Assembly: GCA_949752795.1 (NCBI GenBank)
Contig: CATKHW010000427.1
Coordinates: forward strand, 806,001 to 870,000
Source: Hyperoodon ampullatus
Taxonomy: Eukaryota > Chordata > Mammalia > Artiodactyla > Ziphiidae
DNA: 64,000 nucleotides
Direction of reading: 5' to 3'
The notes beneath the pieces were generated by a model. The model saw nothing but the letters and a program-made list of their open reading frames with translations, made no database searches and was not told the DNA's origin. Below, in pieces: positions 62,583 through 64,000 of the stretch (position 1 is its first letter; each line of letters begins with the position of its first letter). The position numbers were made by a program, and so were the translations under genes.

Positions 62583-64000
62583 ACGTAAGTACCACAATTT
62601 TTTGAACCATGTTTATATTTTCTGGGATACTTAAGGTGTATCCAAGTTGAGGTCCTTGTATGCAGTGCAGCCCTAAATTTTGGGGTGGCTCGGTCTTATT
62701 GATTTTCAGTTTTCCCAAGGTATATTCCCTAGACTGGTAGTGCCCTTGGCTCTGTAGCTCTGTTCTTTATTTGTTTTAGGGAACAGAATGCACTCCTCCA
62801 GAGAGGCAGTTGGCAATTTACATCCCGCCCATCAGCATAACAAGGCTCCCTGTTCTCCAGGGCCTGTCTTGCCTTTCTTGTTCTTACACATTTTGTGGAT
62901 GTCCCTTTTGACCGCTGGGAAGTGATACTTCTTTGTAGTGCAGATTTGCATTGCCCGCTTGCTTGCTTGGCCAAAAAGGGCGTATGCGTTTTCTCCTGAA
63001 TATATTCAGGAGAAAACGCATACGCCCTTTTTGGCCAAGTGCGTCATTGTCGAAGTTGTGCCCCTCTTCCTGTGCTTTAAAGGCGATTCCAACGTACCTC
63101 TTGAAATCTGTTTCCTGCTATTCTGCCTCGCTTTCAAGTCCACCTCGTTGCCTTCCGTCAACAGATTTATGGACGATAGTTGTCCTTTATTACTCGGCCA
63201 GTTTGTGAATTGCTGTGCCCCTGAGCTCCATTTTTCAACTCGTTTTTGGTGAGCTGACCGCAAGTCCAAAATTTTGGTTCAGGACCTATACTGGTTCCCG
63301 GTGGGTGGCTGAGAATTTGGTTAATTCTTCTTCCTGCCGGGAAATTACAGTGATATGTGCCCGTCCAAATGCCTAACAGCTACTCTCTCATTGGTTCTCC
63401 CTCTTCCATTTCATCCTCTGCCAAATTGGCAACCTGTGCGAACCAAGAGGTTAAAGGGGCTGTCTCTCCAAGTTGGGAGGTTGATAGTAAAGCAGACGGA
63501 AAGTCAAACCGGAGCACCAGGAGAGGGACTATGCGTTGAGTTTTAGAAACCTTTCGTATTCACAGTGTGTCCGTTCTCTAGGTTTCCTGCACATGTTATA
63601 GCTGTAGTAATATTCCCTTCAACCTGGAGAGTTCGGACCCATGGAATGGGTGCCATGCATTATTGCTTTAAAGGGTCTGCATTTGCTCACCCAATCTCAC
63701 CAATCGTCTCAGTCCCAAGTGTCCCTCCTTATGCCACATCCAGCTGTCGTTGTAGATAGGGTCATTCCAGATTTCATCAGAGACCCTGAAGGAATTGTAA
63801 AGAATTTCCCAGTTTTTTTGTTTTGTTTTTGAAATTCCTTTTTATAGTGGGTTTGAGCTGATTCTCGCTGCCATGTTTATGCCAGTCTAGACACACTTGA
63901 TTCCCTTACAGAGACATATCAATACATAGGTTTTAAGATTCTTACTAGTCAGATATTTTCCTCTGCGGGAAATATGGGGTTTTGAGTCCCTTTCACTGAG
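62583..64000. repeat. Satellite monomer 37 (partial, 1,418 bp)
   Basis: Perfect palindrome at 62966-63039. Cut by the right window edge within the L1 3' UTR-like part, so the array continues beyond the window. Confidence 0.95.

Larger units (their letters stand above)
1..64000. repeat. Long-monomer satellite array (about 1,738 bp x 36.8 copies), probably the common cetacean satellite
   Basis: The motif ACGTAAGTACC or a close variant recurs at 1, 1743, 3480, 5218, 6959, 8698, 10436, 12174, 13913, 15653, 17390, 19128, 20867, 22605, 24344, 26084, 27823, 29561, 31298, 33036, 34774, 36509, 38248, 39986, 41723, 43461, 45200, 46936, 48674, 50413, 52152, 53891, 55628, 57367, 59106, 60844 and 62583. 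Mean spacing is 1,738.4 bp. All copies are in the same orientation and no unrelated sequence interrupts them; both ends of the array lie outside the window. Recurrent sites in most monomers include TACGTA, GGTACC, TCTAGA, ACTAGT and GAGCTC. Unit length and L1 origin fit the common cetacean heterochromatic satellite of a non-delphinoid whale. The repeat call is seen directly; the taxon is inferred. Confidence 0.97.
41341..64000. repeat. Right domain: homogenised monomers
   Basis: From the last quarter of the monomer at 39,986 onward a new set of bases appears together: CCATGTTTATATTTTCTGGG, GTATGCAGTGCAG, GGTAGTGCCC, GAACAGAATGC, GCAGGTATAAG, GAGGACGGTG, CCCGCACATG, ACCAAGAGG and CCAGCTTTCATC. 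TTCGGACCC and CAGACGG join from the monomer at 43,461, so the monomer at 41,723 is transitional. Palindromes are mostly perfect or have one mismatch. The pattern indicates recent amplification from one or a few founder monomers. Confidence 0.85.

Noticed and set aside
1..64000. CRISPR array or another prokaryotic repeat system
   Set aside because: Repeats are contiguous 1.74-kb units without unique spacers, and the content is a mammalian L1 fossil.

Overview
The window is one uninterrupted head-to-tail array of a long satellite repeat. I find no functional protein-coding gene, RNA gene, CRISPR array, or plasmid or phage module. A monomer of about 1,738 bp repeats from the first base to the last: 36 complete copies and a 1,418-bp partial copy. 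Monomer starts are set at the recurring ACGTAAGTACC motif; base 1 happens to lie there. Most copies are 1,735-1,742 bp long, with length changes that are mostly not multiples of three.

Each monomer has three parts. (1) About 890 bp is a decayed LINE-1 3' end on the minus strand: the ORF2 C-terminus, the 3' UTR and a degenerate A-tail. (2) A 74-bp palindrome with 37-bp arms sits exactly where recognisable L1 sequence stops. (3) About 775 bp is of unassigned origin.

The host is a mammal, most likely a whale. A roughly 1.74-kb tandem repeat built on an L1 3' end fits the 'common cetacean satellite', which I recall as about 1.7-1.8 kb in baleen and most toothed whales, about 1.58 kb in delphinoids, and L1-derived (Kapitonov, Holmquist and Jurka, 1998, from memory). 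The satellite and L1 calls rest on the sequence. The cetacean call is inference from unit length and L1 origin, at about 0.7 confidence.

Regional layout: 1-41.34 kb holds heterogeneous monomers with many private changes. Its left end has an old three-monomer duplication (1-2,176 matches 5,218-7,392), its most decayed part is about 26-32.3 kb, and one-monomer duplications lie at 32.3-37 kb. From about 41.34 kb to the right edge the monomers are much more alike and share a set of diagnostic bases, which marks a recently homogenised domain. Within it, 50,167-55,381 and 55,382-60,597 are consecutive copies of one three-monomer block, differing by one base of indel in my reading. A short patch at 60,598-60,660 carries old-type variants otherwise seen together only at 13,667-13,729.

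Nothing here works as a pathway. The array reads as heterochromatic satellite DNA shaped by unequal exchange and conversion. The many open frames are by-products of one repeated sequence and occur on both strands and in overlapping frames.
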